Shown: positions 11,801-22,300 of the stretch, piece by piece
Position numbering within the stretch: position 1 is the first letter of the stretch
How the letters are laid out: each line of letters starts with the position of its first letter
Assembly (NCBI GenBank): GCA_021464245.1
Contig: JADCRB010000002.1
Span: 4,008,573-4,072,572 of the forward strand
Direction: 5' to 3'
Source: Carallia brachiata
Lineage: Eukaryota; Streptophyta; Magnoliopsida; Malpighiales; Rhizophoraceae
DNA length: 64,000 bases
Translations under genes and position numbers: made by a program
The notes under the pieces: model-generated
Told to the model about the DNA's origin: nothing
Seen by the model: only the letters and a program-made list of their open reading frames with translations
Database searches by the model: none

Positions 11801-12020
11801 TGGCAGCCTGTGGCTGATACGGAATCTCCCTTGGTCTCGGCCATGTCGATGGTTTTGTGGCTGTTGATGAATAAGATTGCATTTGCGTTTGCATTTCCTG
11901 CACCGGCATCATCATCATCAGGGCAGAGGCAGAGGCAGAGACAGCAGCAGCTGCTCCCCTTTTCCATTTTGCTACTGCCCATCCATTCCCATTTCTCATC
12001 ACTGCTTTACATATCATCAT
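8885..12020 (-). CDS. OSB: Organellar single-stranded DNA-binding protein, OSB family (partial)
   Basis: Three exons on the minus strand: 12020-11665, 11271-11130 and 8984-8885, all with GT-AG borders and matching phases. The N-terminus is basic and Ala/Ser-rich without acidic residues, as expected of a mitochondrial or plastid transit peptide. It is followed by WPRPREIPYQPQ, ANSVNLIGYV and FEGDLAHIAA, then LKENDCVYVAGQLS and VMVHTINFV. These are the OB-fold (SSB-like) landmarks of plant OSB proteins, which bind organellar ssDNA and restrain illegitimate recombination of mtDNA. The start at 12020 (MMICKAV) suits a transit peptide; an in-frame Met at 12065 is the alternative. Exon 3 ends in a good donor, so more exons are expected, but the C-terminal PDF-motif exons typical of OSBs were not found between 8884 and 1. 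The chromovirus would then lie in a downstream intron, or the gene is truncated. Confidence 0.82.
9435..9855 (-). mobile_element. Degraded LINE reverse-transcriptase fragment
   Basis: It begins with (AAC)n followed by AGCCTTAATCC...GGGATCAGCTA and runs through a stretch resembling the antisense 3' part of a common plant non-LTR retrotransposon RT gene (for example the 'cagcccaatgctcactacc' segment, antisense of the tyrosine-rich C-terminal RT region). Both strands carry many stops. It lies inside OSB intron 2. The family call comes from remembered repeat similarity, not from an intact motif. Confidence 0.5.
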
Positions 12021-12293
12021 CCTATTTATCTCCTCCCTTCCCTCCTCACACCAACACAATAACAATCACCAACACATATACAACTGCAAATACAAGCAGC
12101 AGCAGCAGAAGAAGAAGAAGAGCGATAAACCCTTTTGGTTTTTTTGCAGGCAATCGTGTCAGTGCACGCCCCACCGCCGCTGGGGTTTAAGATTTTCCCT
12201 TCTTTTTCTTCGTTTCCCCTTTTTATTTATTTTTTTTTTTTTTTTAAGTTGCGGTCCAAAATGCTGTCCGACCCGAATAACTTTACTTAATTC

Positions 12294-12787
12294 CAAGGTT
12301 GTCCGAACCGGACCGGTTATTGAACCGAAAATATTAGTGGGATAAGATTCAACCAGTTCAACCGGTTAAACCGGTAGTTGAACCGGTATTTAATAATATA
12401 TATATTTATAAATGTAATTAAAAGAATAATATTTATAAATAATGATTAAATATTCTTTTTTTTAGTTTTAAAGATTAAATTGAAAATTTTGATTAAGTTT
12501 TGGACTAAATTGAAATTTTAAGTATAGTTAAAGGTCAAATTATAATTTAAGTAAACAATGAGGGTCAAATTATAATTTATAAATTTTTGGTTCAATTCTA
12601 AACCGGTTCGATCGGTCCGATTTTTGACCAATTTTTACCGATTTTGACCGATTTTTGACCGGTTTTGGACCGATTTTGACCGGTCCGGTCAGCCCTCCCT
12701 TTTTATGCCTAAACCGGACCGGACCTAGGACCGGTCACCGGTCCAACCGGTTGAACCGGCCGGTCCGGTCCGGTTTTGATTACACTG
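12294..12787. mobile_element. Non-autonomous hAT-type MITE, 494 bp
   Basis: CTTAATTC occurs at 12286-12293 and 12788-12795, an 8-bp target duplication diagnostic of hAT elements. The element starts CAAGGTTGTCCGAACCGG and its other end read inward starts CAGTGTAATCAAAACCGG: imperfect terminal inverted repeats with the hAT-like CA..G start, followed on both sides by many AACCGG/GGACCGG motifs. The interior is AT-rich with no open frame. It sits about 270 bp upstream of the OSB start codon, in the likely promoter. Confidence 0.85.
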
Positions 12788-13077
12788 CTTAATTCTCAAT
12801 ACCACTTTGTTATCGAACTAAACGTCAATAACTCATAATCCTAATTCACCTGAAAGCCCAAAAAAAAAAAAAAACATGAAATTTGAATAACCCATCTTCG
12901 AAAGAATCCCAAATTTAAATAACTCGAATATAATTCTCTTCCAAAAAAATAAAAAAGAAACTTGAATATAAAATGACCTAAAATATAAAAATATCCAACA
13001 CTACTTTGATCTATCTTATATTCATGCACACTATAGTCTACATTAGTACCTCTTTGTAAATACCATCATAGAAGTGA

Positions 13078-13470
13078 CGTAAGACACGTCTTTAAGGATA
13101 TTTTTTATTATTCTACAATTAATATTAATTATTATTTAGAGTATTTTAGACTATTTTGGAGTTTTAGATAAAAATCTTCTGGAATACTCGATCATTAATT
13201 GTTCTTTATTAGAAAAATATACAATAGTTTAATTAAGCTTCCATTCTAGTATATATAAGGTTTGCTTAGTGGGTAAATTTAAAAATTGTTATAAATAGAG
13301 TTCTAAGTTTTCAATTCTAGACAATTTTATTAATTTTAGAAAATCTATCAATAAAAGTTCTTTATTGAAACTTGTTATATTTTCTCTGGTGGATTCTAGA
13401 AACATCTTAAAGATTCAATAGAGTGTTGGCCTTCGGTTATCCTATATTTTGTGTTGTCGTCTCGTGTTAT
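13078..13470 (+). repeat. First LTR copy of the decayed gypsy element
   Basis: Aligns along its length with 14566-14972, for example AGAAAATCTATCAATAAAAG and GAGTGTTGGCCTTCG in both. The start is CGTAAG instead of TGTAG, so the terminal TG is mutated. The 3' boundary is approximate. Confidence 0.75.
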
Positions 13471-14565
13471 TTACTGTCAGAGTAGGTTTGGCTTGTGATG
13501 ATGTTATTTTACGGAGTTCGAAGCAAACTCTTCAACAATGATGACCGTGAAGGGAAAACTCAACCTAGAGTGTCTCATTGGGATCATGATTACAATAGAT
13601 CTTACACTAGAGATTTTGCATGCAGTCAATCTATTCGTAGCCGCAAACCTGATTTCAGAGGAATTGCTTTCTTTGACGAAGATTTCGTTCTGAAAGATTT
13701 TCTTTGACAATTGGTGGAACTTAAAATTTATTTTGAGTTCTACAATATTGAGGAAGATGAAAAGATGTGGCCTACAGCTTGCAAACTTGATTATGACATA
13801 GCTGATTGGCAAGCTGATGTTTAATGGTACAGATTTTGTCAAGGTAAACCCAAAATCTAATCTTGGTCAAGGATGCGAAAATTATTGATTTTGGAGTTTT
13901 TCTCTAACTATTGTGATGAGATTTTATATCGGCTCAGTCTGAAATTAAGTCGATATTTTAAGTACTGCGGTGATAGTTATCATAATGCATCACAAATATT
14001 CAATTATAGAATAGAGGCTGTCGATATTATTCCTTCACCAATTATGGATTCATATGCTCCGAAGGTGAATAACATTGAACTTGTGTAAGAAATTGATGTT
14101 GTTGAAACTTGTATTCCAATAGTTCAAGAATCAACAATTAAGCAAAAGGTTGAACCTGAGATGTTTAAGAATCCATTTGAACATGCTTGTGGTAAATCAA
14201 AAGTGTTAGCTATTTGCGAGATTGCTCTGGATCTTATTGACAAGCTGAAGATTGGTCCTGTTAGTAATTCTACATAAGAAGATGTTTTTGACTCTCAATC
14301 TACAACCCACAGGTCCTAAGATCTTATCAATTATCTACCTATATTGACAAATCAAGCTGATTTTATTGGGGTAGAGAAAATCAGTCCTGATCAGATATCT
14401 TTATTGGTCTGGGTTATTAATATGCAAGAGATTCATGTGCAAAACAACAAGCCTCAAAAGTTGAAGAGTTTTGTGTATTTGAATTATTTCTTAATCTGGC
14501 ATGGAAGACGTCAGTTTTTCGTTGTCAACTCGAGGACGAGTTTTTTTTCAAGTGGAGGGGTCTAG

Positions 14566-14972
14566 TGTAGGACATGTCTTTAAAGATATTTTCTATTATT
14601 CTACAATTAATGTTAATTATTATAATTTTACAGCTTATTTAGAGTATTTTAAACTATTTAGGAGTCTTAGATAAGAATATTTTGTAATACATGGTCATTA
14701 AGTATTCTTTATTGGAAAAATATATAATAATTTAATTAAGGTTCCTTTCTAATTTATATTAGGTTTGCTTGGTCAGTCAGTTTAGAGATTGTTATCAATA
14801 GGGTTATAGATCTTCAATTTCAGACAGTTTTATTAATTTTAGAAAATCTATCAATAAAAGTTCTCTATTGAGACTTGTTATCTTTTCTCTAGTAGATTCC
14901 ATAAACCTCTTAAAGATTCAATCGAGTGTTGGCCTTCGATTATCCTATTTTTCGCACTTCCGTCCCACGTCA
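14566..14972 (+). repeat. Second LTR copy of the decayed gypsy element
   Basis: Starts TGTAGGACATG directly after a purine tract and ends ...CGTCA, immediately followed by TTGGTATTAAAGC (14973-14985), a mutated Met-type primer site (consensus TGGTATCAGAGC). It therefore serves both as 3' LTR of the unit on its left and as 5' LTR of the unit on its right. Confidence 0.8.
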
Positions 14973-15582
14973 TTGGTATTAAAGCTAGTTTGGCTTACGA
15001 TGATGTCACCTTGTAGAGTCTGACGCAACTTCTTCAACAATGATGATCATGAAGGGAAGACTCTACCTAGAGTGTCTTATTGGGATCATAATTACAATAG
15101 ATCTTATAATGTAGATTTTGCTCGCAGTTAATTTATTTGTAGTCGTGTTCCTGATTTCAGAGGAATTCCTTTCTTTGACGAAGATTTCCTTCTAAAAGAT
15201 TTTCTTGGATGGTTCGTGGAATTTAAATTTTATTTTCAGTTCTATAATATTGAGGAAGAAGAAAAAGTGTGGCTTGCAGCTTGCAAACTTGATTATGACA
15301 TAATTGATTGGTAGGCTGATGTTCAATGGTACAGGCTTCGTCGAGGCAAACCCAAAATCCAATTTTGGTCAAGGATGCAAAATTTATTGATTTTGAAGTT
15401 TTTCCTTGACTATTGTGATGAGATTTTATATCGGTTCAGTTCTTTGTCAATATTATTATTTTATCAATTATGGATTTATATACTCCAAAGGTGAATAACA
15501 TTGAACTTGTGCAAGAAATTGATGTTGTTGAAACTTGCATTCCGATAGTTCAAGAATTAACAATTCAGCAAAAGATTGTGTT
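14973..15582 (+). pseudogene. Second gag fragment, truncated, after the shared LTR
   Basis: Repeats the internal sequence of the unit to its left: TTCTTCAACAATGATGA, the CCTGATTTCAGAGGAATT block, AACTTGATTATGACATA and CAGTTCAAGAA segments in the same order. It has many stops and a deletion around 15440-15450. It ends near 15582, where the similarity stops and no third LTR follows. A product of unequal LTR recombination or tandem insertion, then truncation. Confidence 0.72.
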
Positions 15583-16130
15583 AGAAATAATCAAGAATAC
15601 TAATAAACAAAAGGGACCAAATTTGGATGCAACAAAATAAAAATAAGGATATGTGTATAAAATCTAAAGCGTGCAGATGCACTGTCCTTAAAGATAGATT
15701 TGCGTCTCTGTCTATAAAATAGTCACAGTGCAACAAGTATAGTGGCGACTACCTTCCAGAATACGACAGACTTTCTTACTAGTGTGCACTTCACAAGTTA
15801 TGTGACAGAAACAGCACAAGCTTGTAAAACCCAACAAATTTCAGAAAGTGAGTAGGAAGAAGAAGAAGTGTCTTGTTGTTATGTATGGATTCTTTTTACA
15901 GTGGTCTGGATATAAATTCACATACAAGAGAATAATGAGTATTAAGACTGGATTTAATGGTCATAACAGCTAGTTTTTAACAGTTTGTAACGGTTGTAAC
16001 TGTTGGATACAACAGTCAAAAACGGCTAGTTAAAAAACGGCTAGTTTGATCGAAATCTCTAAAAGGTTTCAAAACATTGGGTTGGGGAGTGGACCGACCA
16101 AGGCCAGTCCATTGCGTGGGGTCGCATAGA
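15583..16130. repeat. Unclassified LTR-like sequence
   Basis: It begins TGTTAGAAATAATC exactly where the gag remnant is cut. It contains repeated AACGGCTAGTT motifs (about 16022-16047) and other text of the kind seen in Copia-type LTRs. No partner copy, primer site or target duplication was found, so a solo or fragmentary LTR is only a suggestion. No coding frame. Confidence 0.3.
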
Positions 16131-16245
16131 CTAATAGACGTAACGTTAAGGACTAATTTTGACCAAAAAAAAAAGTTATTGATGAAATATAAAAAACGCT
16201 GAAACTTTGTGGGTGAAATTGACTTTTATACCTAAAAAAAATGGG
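16130..16245 (+). repeat. Direct repeat copy A (TIR-like)
   Basis: Contains AATAGACGTAACGTTAAGGACTAATTTTGACC and then TGAAATATAAAAAACGCTGAAACTTTGTG. It is closely repeated at 16885-16995. Phrases of this kind occur in terminal repeats of plant Mutator-like MITEs; the assignment is from memory. Confidence 0.55.
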
Positions 16246-16649
16246 TTTTTGGCTTTTTGTTGTTGACCTTTGCTATTGCTACCCGTGAACTAAGCCTATG
16301 TTATTTCTGCATTTTTCTTTATAAATACTAAATATTAAATATCTTTTTTTTCTACAGAACCAAACAAATCACTCGGAGACTTTCCTAAAAAAAATCAATA
16401 AGCTACAAGCTCGACTCATGGAGATGGAGGAAAGTTTGGAGATCAAATATTCAGATCAGATCAGAAGCAACAAGCGTGTGTGAATTCAGATTATCCAGGA
16501 AACCAGATCTAGAAATTGACGGGCTATGGGGAAAGTATCCATTGTTCTCACATCCCAAAACTTTAAAGTTTACAAAAATGGCAAGCTTGTTAAGAAGAAA
16601 GATTGATGAGGTAGATAAGAAGAAGAAGAACTAGAAAAGAAGAGAAGAG

Positions 16650-16671
16650 GGAGAGAGAGAGAGAGAGAGAG
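16650..16671. repeat. (GA)n microsatellite
   Basis: A run of about eleven GA units in a purine-rich stretch between the two copies of the 16130/16885 direct repeat. No gene is recognised around it. Confidence 0.9.
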
Positions 16672-16884
16672 CTTTTAGAGAGAGAAAAGAATTTCTTTTG
16701 TTTCTTCATTTTTTTTATGAAACAGATTTTCAAAAAATAATTTGTTTTTAAAAAATTATTCAAAATTTTAAAAATGCTCTGTCAGCATAAGATGTTAACG
16801 TAGCAAGCTGACATATTAAAAAACTGATGACATGGCTTGCACCGTCACACCACATCAGCAGATTTAACGTCATTATGGATAGAA

Positions 16885-16995
16885 GGACTGATTTAGACAA
16901 ATAGACATAACGTTAAGGACCAATTTTGACCTAGAAAAATGTTATGGGTGAAATATAAAAAACATTGAAACCTTGTGCGTGAAATTGACCTTTAT
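16885..16995 (+). repeat. Direct repeat copy B (TIR-like)
   Basis: Second copy of 16130-16245, with about 85-90% identity by eye, in the same orientation. It lies directly left of the inverted-repeat element at 17000-17880. The intervening 16246-16884 holds a (GA)n tract and no recognisable gene. Confidence 0.55.
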
Positions 16996-16999
16996 GCCT

Positions 17000-17880
17000 T
17001 GAGACAACGCTTTCCACATTTCCTCCGTTAATCTTTTTCACCATTTCTCATTACTTATTCGTTAAGTATAACACATGACGGTCTAATTAGCGACGCGTCA
17101 TCATACTCATATGTCACATTAGCATTAGATGATGACATGACAATTATGGTGTTTTTTAAAAAATGTATAATTTTTAATTAACTTTTTTAATAAAAATTAT
17201 GCCTTAATGATTTCATTAACGCGTTCTATTCCTTCAACATCTATATAATCTCTACAAATCAGCTAAGATCATTTTTGCTGCGTGTTTATTTTGTGAGCAC
17301 AACCATGAGTTTATTTTCCCCATCGATTCCATTGCTACCTCCAGCAAACAAGATCCATTTTCCAACACAACTGCTCCCAAAACCACAAGCAGTAGTGTAG
17401 CAGCATCATTGCTGCCACAAATTGTAGAAGATGAGACGTGCATCAATGAAAGAGCAAAAATGAAGTGATGGAAATGCCCTCGATTCTTTGAGTTTGTTCC
17501 TTGTGTTTGTATATAGCTTATTATGCTTCAACAGCACCACCAAAGTGAAAGAGAGAAGCAATAACCACATTTGGAATGAGTTTTAATTATTTTAACATTT
17601 ATTGAAAAAAAATTAAAGTGGAAATCATAATTATTTTTCAAAAGAAATCATAATTGCCACATCATCATCATCTAATGTTGAAGTGCCATTTGAGGACAAT
17701 GACATGTCATTTAGTAGACCATCATATATTAGACTTAACGGTTGACTAATGAAAATCGGTGAAAAAGTTGATGGAAGAAACGTCGAGGGTGTATTTTCAA
17801 AAAAAAAAATTGATTGTGGGTGAAATTTGTAAAAGACCTAAAGATGTTGAGTGAAATCATCATTTTTACCCTTTTTTTTT
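17000..17880. mobile_element. Long inverted-repeat (Mutator-like) element
   Basis: Arms at about 17033-17152 and 17640-17770 are imperfect inverted repeats: left CTTTTTCACCATTTCTCATTA...GTTAAGTATAACACATGACGG pairs with the reverse complement of the right arm along at least 120 bases. The outer ends and any target duplication are not defined. The roughly 490-bp core is slightly more GC-rich and could be a captured host fragment (Pack-MULE style); a short WKCPRFFEF reading on plus near 17470-17500 faintly recalls a GRF zinc finger but is too weak to call. Confidence 0.6.
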
Positions 17881-19899
17881 TAACACAAGTAATGACTAGT
17901 AGTTAGTCATGTTAGTTGTTAGAGGGAAATAAGTAAACAAGTACAAAAGTACTGCAAAAATTGCACATATCACTACAACCCATCAAAGTGTGACCTACGG
18001 AAGTGGAAATGCCTCCAAAAGGAGGCTATTGGGGGTAGGGGGAGGCGGGGAACCCACCACACTCTTGGAGCAAAAAGCCCCAGACTAACAAGGGCAGGCC
18101 AGGTTGGCATGTTATTATCTGTTATACTTTGTATAACAATATAGATTAGTACTTGGCTTTTCTAATCTAAATAAGTATGATTTTTAATTTAGATGTGAGA
18201 TTAAGACTTGCATCCTCACTGATGGTTGTCCTTGACTGTAGGCTCAACTGCCGTGGGACTTTGTCTATGGACCTGCAAAACAGCAAGGTTTGGGTTGGGG
18301 GGTTGCCCAAGCATACGCACTCTAACATTTAAGTCAATAAGAGATTAAGAAAGGACTAAGGAGACAAAGTGAAGCCCTCATAGGTGACCTGCAGGCTGCA
18401 GTGGTGAACCACCAGAGTTGGGCGGCCCATCGATGTATGTGGAGGTGCTTACGAGGTTTTGTGTATTATGAAGGTAGTCAGAGTTAGAGAGATTGCCTAA
18501 AGGAGTCCTCTTGTCTAAAGAATGATTCATCAAGGTCCCTCTACTTAAGCGTAGGTCTCTAGATCATATATTGGCTTCTGAAATGGCAGTAGTTTAATGT
18601 TTGAAAAGACTTTAGCTCCATACGTAATTGATGTGACTGGTGTCAGTCAATGGGTAGCTAAGAGCTGTAAGAGCTGGGGTCCATACTGCGAGCTGCCTAG
18701 CGAGCTCCGCTAGCAAGTTCTTGTGCAAGCTGTTGAGGTAACCTGTTTGGCTTGCCTTTGATTCCCTGGGGGCCACTTGGCGATGCTTGGGCCTGAGCTT
18801 GTGACCTGTGTGAGTTGTGTTAAGCCCACGTTGGGTGATATCTATCACTCACCATTTGAGTTAACTAGTGGTTTCGATTGTTAAAGTTGCCTAAAATAAT
18901 TTTTGTATCAGTGATCATTCTATATAAAATGGTCTAACAAATTTTTGTACAACTATCCACCATTGAGCCTTGGCAATAGCGGCCGGCATTTGAAAACAAT
19001 TTTTTTTTTAAGACATGCATTAAGGTTATGTATATAAGCTCCACGATTCCATACTTGTGTGAGTCAAAGAAATAACTATCATGTCAGCAAAAATTACAAT
19101 TGATGAGATTGAGACATTGAGTACCATACCTCAGGAGGCACAACATACAATTCGTAAAATGGCCCCAAAGATACAATTGACGAAGAAGTAGCCAGCGTTA
19201 AGTTTGTTGGACAATTGGGTGTTCTCGGTAATTCACGAAACAAGGCTTGACGCTTCAACTGCATCAAACATAGTTCCGTCAACAAACCCTCGCATAGAGT
19301 TCGATAAACAAGGCTCGTGTACGGCTCAATCATTGAGGCTAAGATGTTTGAGGTGAAAAGGAATGTCTAAAACTCCACAGTATGCTTGATTAATAGCACA
19401 ACAGAAACCTAATTTCAATCTCTTTACTGAAATTTGTCACGACAGATGGTTTTTCAAAATAATACGAAAATTGAAAGACGTGTCAAACTTATTCGAAAGG
19501 ATGTATGATGAGCGAGCATGAACAAAAGTTCATAATCCCGAAATCGAAGGACAAGAATTTCTGACGGTACTCAGAAAGAAACACTAATGTTTAGACTGCT
19601 TCTTATTGCGCATGCGGTAGTTGCATACCTGACCTACTGAACTTTATGGTGTAGCATTAGAAGTAACTAATTTTGATGATTGTGGAAATAATGGAAGGGC
19701 AGTTGAATTGACCTGCAGCAAGTTAAGCCAAACAATAGTTAGACCTGTATGTAAGAATTATTTTGCAGAAAACTTAACCCTTTGCAGAAAAAGAAAACAA
19801 ATTAACCAACAATATAAATTACAATGTTAAAGTGCTTAAATTTACGATCACAGTGTCATTGTATAAAGTACTTTTTCTTCTTCCCAGTATTCTTTTGTG
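17881..19899. other. Intergenic, no gene recognised
   Basis: Mixed-composition sequence without an interpretable frame. Short minus-strand open frames at 18612-18848 and 19094-19333 have no recognisable motifs, no splice context and no repeat partner in the window. The stretch 18000-18850 is more GC-rich and could be an old LTR fragment, but nothing in it proves this. Confidence 0.5.
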
Positions 19900-20484
19900 A
19901 ATCAGCAAATGCCTTGGGAACTTGGTTGGATCCGTTTGCCATTTGGCCTACCTCGCGTCTTCACAACAATTGGATCCTGTATGTGTTGCGAAGCAGAAGA
20001 ATCCAGCTGTTCGATTTGTTCAATAAAACATTGCCAGACCTGTTCCCCGCATTCTTATCCCTACTGCTACGCAGGCTGTTAGAGCAAGATTACTGTTTCG
20101 AGTAACCGTCCTCCAAAGTACTGCGAAGCGAGGCATACCTATCCTAAACACCAACAACAAGATCAACACAAGAGTTAAAAATCTTCTTAAGGTCTTTGGT
20201 CCGTCCAATCTCCAAGAAAACTTGACCCCCGAATTTTGTTGGAAATATTTTACTGTGACACTGCCCAAGATCCTTGCGCCGTGGACGTAATAAATACTGC
20301 TATTGAAACTGCTCGATGTTCCACTTAGTGCATACACGGAATGCATGTCTACAAACGATCTCTTGACATCAAGCAACAAGCAACTGCAGTGAAATGCATT
20401 TGTCTCTACATGTAATTCCACCTTCAACATTTTATTCTCAATTGTTCCATCTACAGTAGTTTTCCCAGCTTGAAATCGTAACAA
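19900..20484 (-). pseudogene. FAR1/FRS (MULE-transposase-derived) C-terminal pseudogene
   Basis: Read on minus across two or three frames, the sequence shows the C-terminal order of FHY3/FAR1-like proteins: HCSC in one frame, then EIVCRHAFRV in another (together the SWIM CxC...CxH zinc motif), then YLLRPRRKDLG, DRYASLR and finally DPIVVKTRGRPNGKRI (about 19940-19985), the family's basic C-terminal motif. Internal stops and frame changes separate these pieces, so no intact protein is made. FAR1-like genes are domesticated Mutator transposases acting in light signalling; this could equally be a dead MULE transposase, given the repeats around it. The N-terminal DNA-binding and DDE parts are absent. 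Confidence 0.65.
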
Positions 20485-20789
20485 ATCAGGCTATTGACCG
20501 CAACACAAGATTCCAGCTCATAGTACTATGTAGACATTACCTCAGACTGCACCAGGCCAAATGCGTTGTTAGTGAATGCTTTTTACGCGTATAAAGTTCT
20601 CTATATTTGAATCAATGAACTGAAAATCAAATTACTTTCTCTCGTTTTCGAATTCCCTTTCCCTCCCTCTTCTCTCATTGATAACCCTATCTCTCTTTTG
20701 CTTCTATTTCCTCTATTCTCTTCTAGATCTAAATCTTGAAGCCTCCCCTAATTCTGTAATTGTCATTGGTGCCTGACGCAGTCTTATCG

Positions 20790-21345
20790 TAGTTAAGGTT
20801 GATGACCAGGACATGGGTCGGAGGAAATGCCTTGACAGGTACGGAAACAACTTGTTGAGGCTTTGTCCGAGGTGTCAGGCGAAGTTAAAGAATATGTTGG
20901 CAGGGATCAAGTGTTCGAACGGGTGTGACCCCAATCAAATTGCGCAATCATTAGAGTTAGAATTGTTTGAGGCCGGGAGGAATTGTAGTGGAAAGAAAAG
21001 GGCCAAGTACCTATCTAACATTAAGGACACCCCAAAAACCACCCTGATTTTACGAGAAACATGCTTGTAGGGCAAGTAAGGTTGGGTACAGTTGCCAAGA
21101 TGAGTATACACAAGAAATTATGAGTGATGAGTCGGAGCACAAAATACGCCAAGATGGAAGCAGAGTTCATAAATCGTTAATAAGGGCACTGCCGAGCAGT
21201 TTAACTTTAGACACTACAGGGAGTGGGAGGCAACGTACTGCTGGATGCAGACGAGAAGTGCAGATGAGCCCATGACAACGTTTGTGACATGCATGGCATC
21301 CATGCAACCACCATTGGAAGTTCTGATGCATTGCTTGGAGGCATC
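20790..21345 (+). pseudogene. TFIIS-like transcription elongation factor pseudogene
   Basis: Pieces in different plus frames follow the TFIIS order: VSGEVKEYVGRDQ near 20875, CDPNQIAQSLELELFEAG (central domain, about 20930), KYLSNIKD (21005), the VGQVRLGTVAKM region (about 21070-21105), MSDESEHKIRQ, and then the zinc-ribbon hallmark MQTRSADEPMTTFVTC (21245-21292). The last is the catalytic Asp-Glu hairpin that reaches the Pol II active site. After it the expected final Cys pair is lost. Several frameshifts and the TAG at 21068-21070 disrupt it. There are no introns between domains, so a processed copy is possible, but the gene family has few introns anyway. It runs divergently from the FAR1-like pseudogene. 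Confidence 0.7.
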
Positions 21346-21459
21346 AAGAGTCTTTGTTGATCAGTTATTGTGAGGACTTGTTAGCTGATGAAGAATTGCT
21401 AAAGACAGTTTTGGAAAGAGAATTGGTTATGCCAAATGTCAAAAAGGGACTGAATCGAT

Positions 21460-22300
21460 AACCAACTCAAACCCACTTGAAAAGATTGGGTCACAAACCT
21501 AACTTTTTAACATGATTTGGAAAGTGACTCGAACTAAAAAATAACTTAAAAAATTTAAGTTAGATTGGGTTAAATCCGAGTTATTTGTTAGGTTAAGAAA
21601 TGTGTTTATTAATTTTTTTTTTTTTTTAGTAGAACCAACTTTTAATCTAATACCATTTAAATATTATTTTTAATTTTTTTATTTAAGTAGACTGCACTTA
21701 TTATGTTGTATAAGATCATAAGTAAATTATACTCACTTAAAAAAAGGAGTGAAAATAGAAATCCCCTTTGTGAAATATAAATAAAGATATGATAAAGAAT
21801 ATTAAATTTACACATTTAGTTTATTATACAAATGAGTTTCAAATTTAATTAAAATACATAAAAAGTGACATAAAAAAATAATGATTCAATTCAAATTCGA
21901 CTCAAATCCAATCTGAACCCACCTGATGAAATTAGGTTAAAAACTCAACTTTTCAACATCAATCCAAAAGTGACTCAAACCTAAAAATAATTCAAAAAAT
22001 TTAGGTTAGATCGGGTTAAATCCATGTTACTTATTAGGTTAAAAAAAAAAACAAAAAAGTATAAGACTTTTGACTTTTTCCTTGTATTATCTCTCCTAAG
22101 TCCCAACTGCCACTTTTTATGTGGAGCATAGATACAGATTTGACAAAGAATGCTAAATTTAAGCATTTAATTCATTTTATATATAAGTTTTAAATTTAAT
22201 TGAAATACTTTACTTTAATGAAAAATGACTTAAAAAATAATAATTTTGTTCAAATTCAATCTGAATTCAACCCAAACTTAAACTTGAATCAAATGTAACG
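21460..22300 (+). repeat. Tandem duplication of about 430 bp
   Basis: Copy 1 (about 21460-21885) and copy 2 (about 21886-22300) share, in order, an AACCCAC..GA..A.ATT segment, AAAGTGACTC.AAC.TAAAAAATAA.TTAAAAAATTTA, GTTAGAT.GGGTTAAATCC and, further on, GATA.GA.TTGA.AAAGAAT..TAAATTTA with a long run of matches. AT-rich, no coding capacity, diverged. Probably part of a dispersed repeat family. Confidence 0.7.

Larger units (their letters stand above)
13078..14972 (+). mobile_element. Deleted Ty3/gypsy element (LTR-gag remnant-LTR)
   Basis: Two diverged direct LTRs (13078-13470 and 14566-14972) enclose about 1.1 kb. The inner sequence reads, with interruptions, as a gypsy Gag: KPDFRGIAFFDEDF, then FEFYNIEEDEKMW, KLDYDIADWQADV and KPKIQSWSRM. 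It ends in a typical element 3' end: a CGAGGACGAG segment followed by the purine tract AAGTGGAGGGG (14550-14560) and LTR start TGTAG. No protease, RT or integrase remains, so pol was deleted or the copy was non-autonomous. Frames are broken by stops (13705-13707 and others). Confidence 0.8.

Noticed and set aside
11810..12190. Plus-strand 126-codon frame
   Set aside because: It lies opposite OSB exon 1 and is Gln/Arg/Ser low complexity; a shadow of the real exon.
19094..19333. Possible additional FAR1 exon on minus
   Set aside because: It lies after the C-terminal DPIVVKTRG motif, so the order is wrong, and similarity is not convincing.
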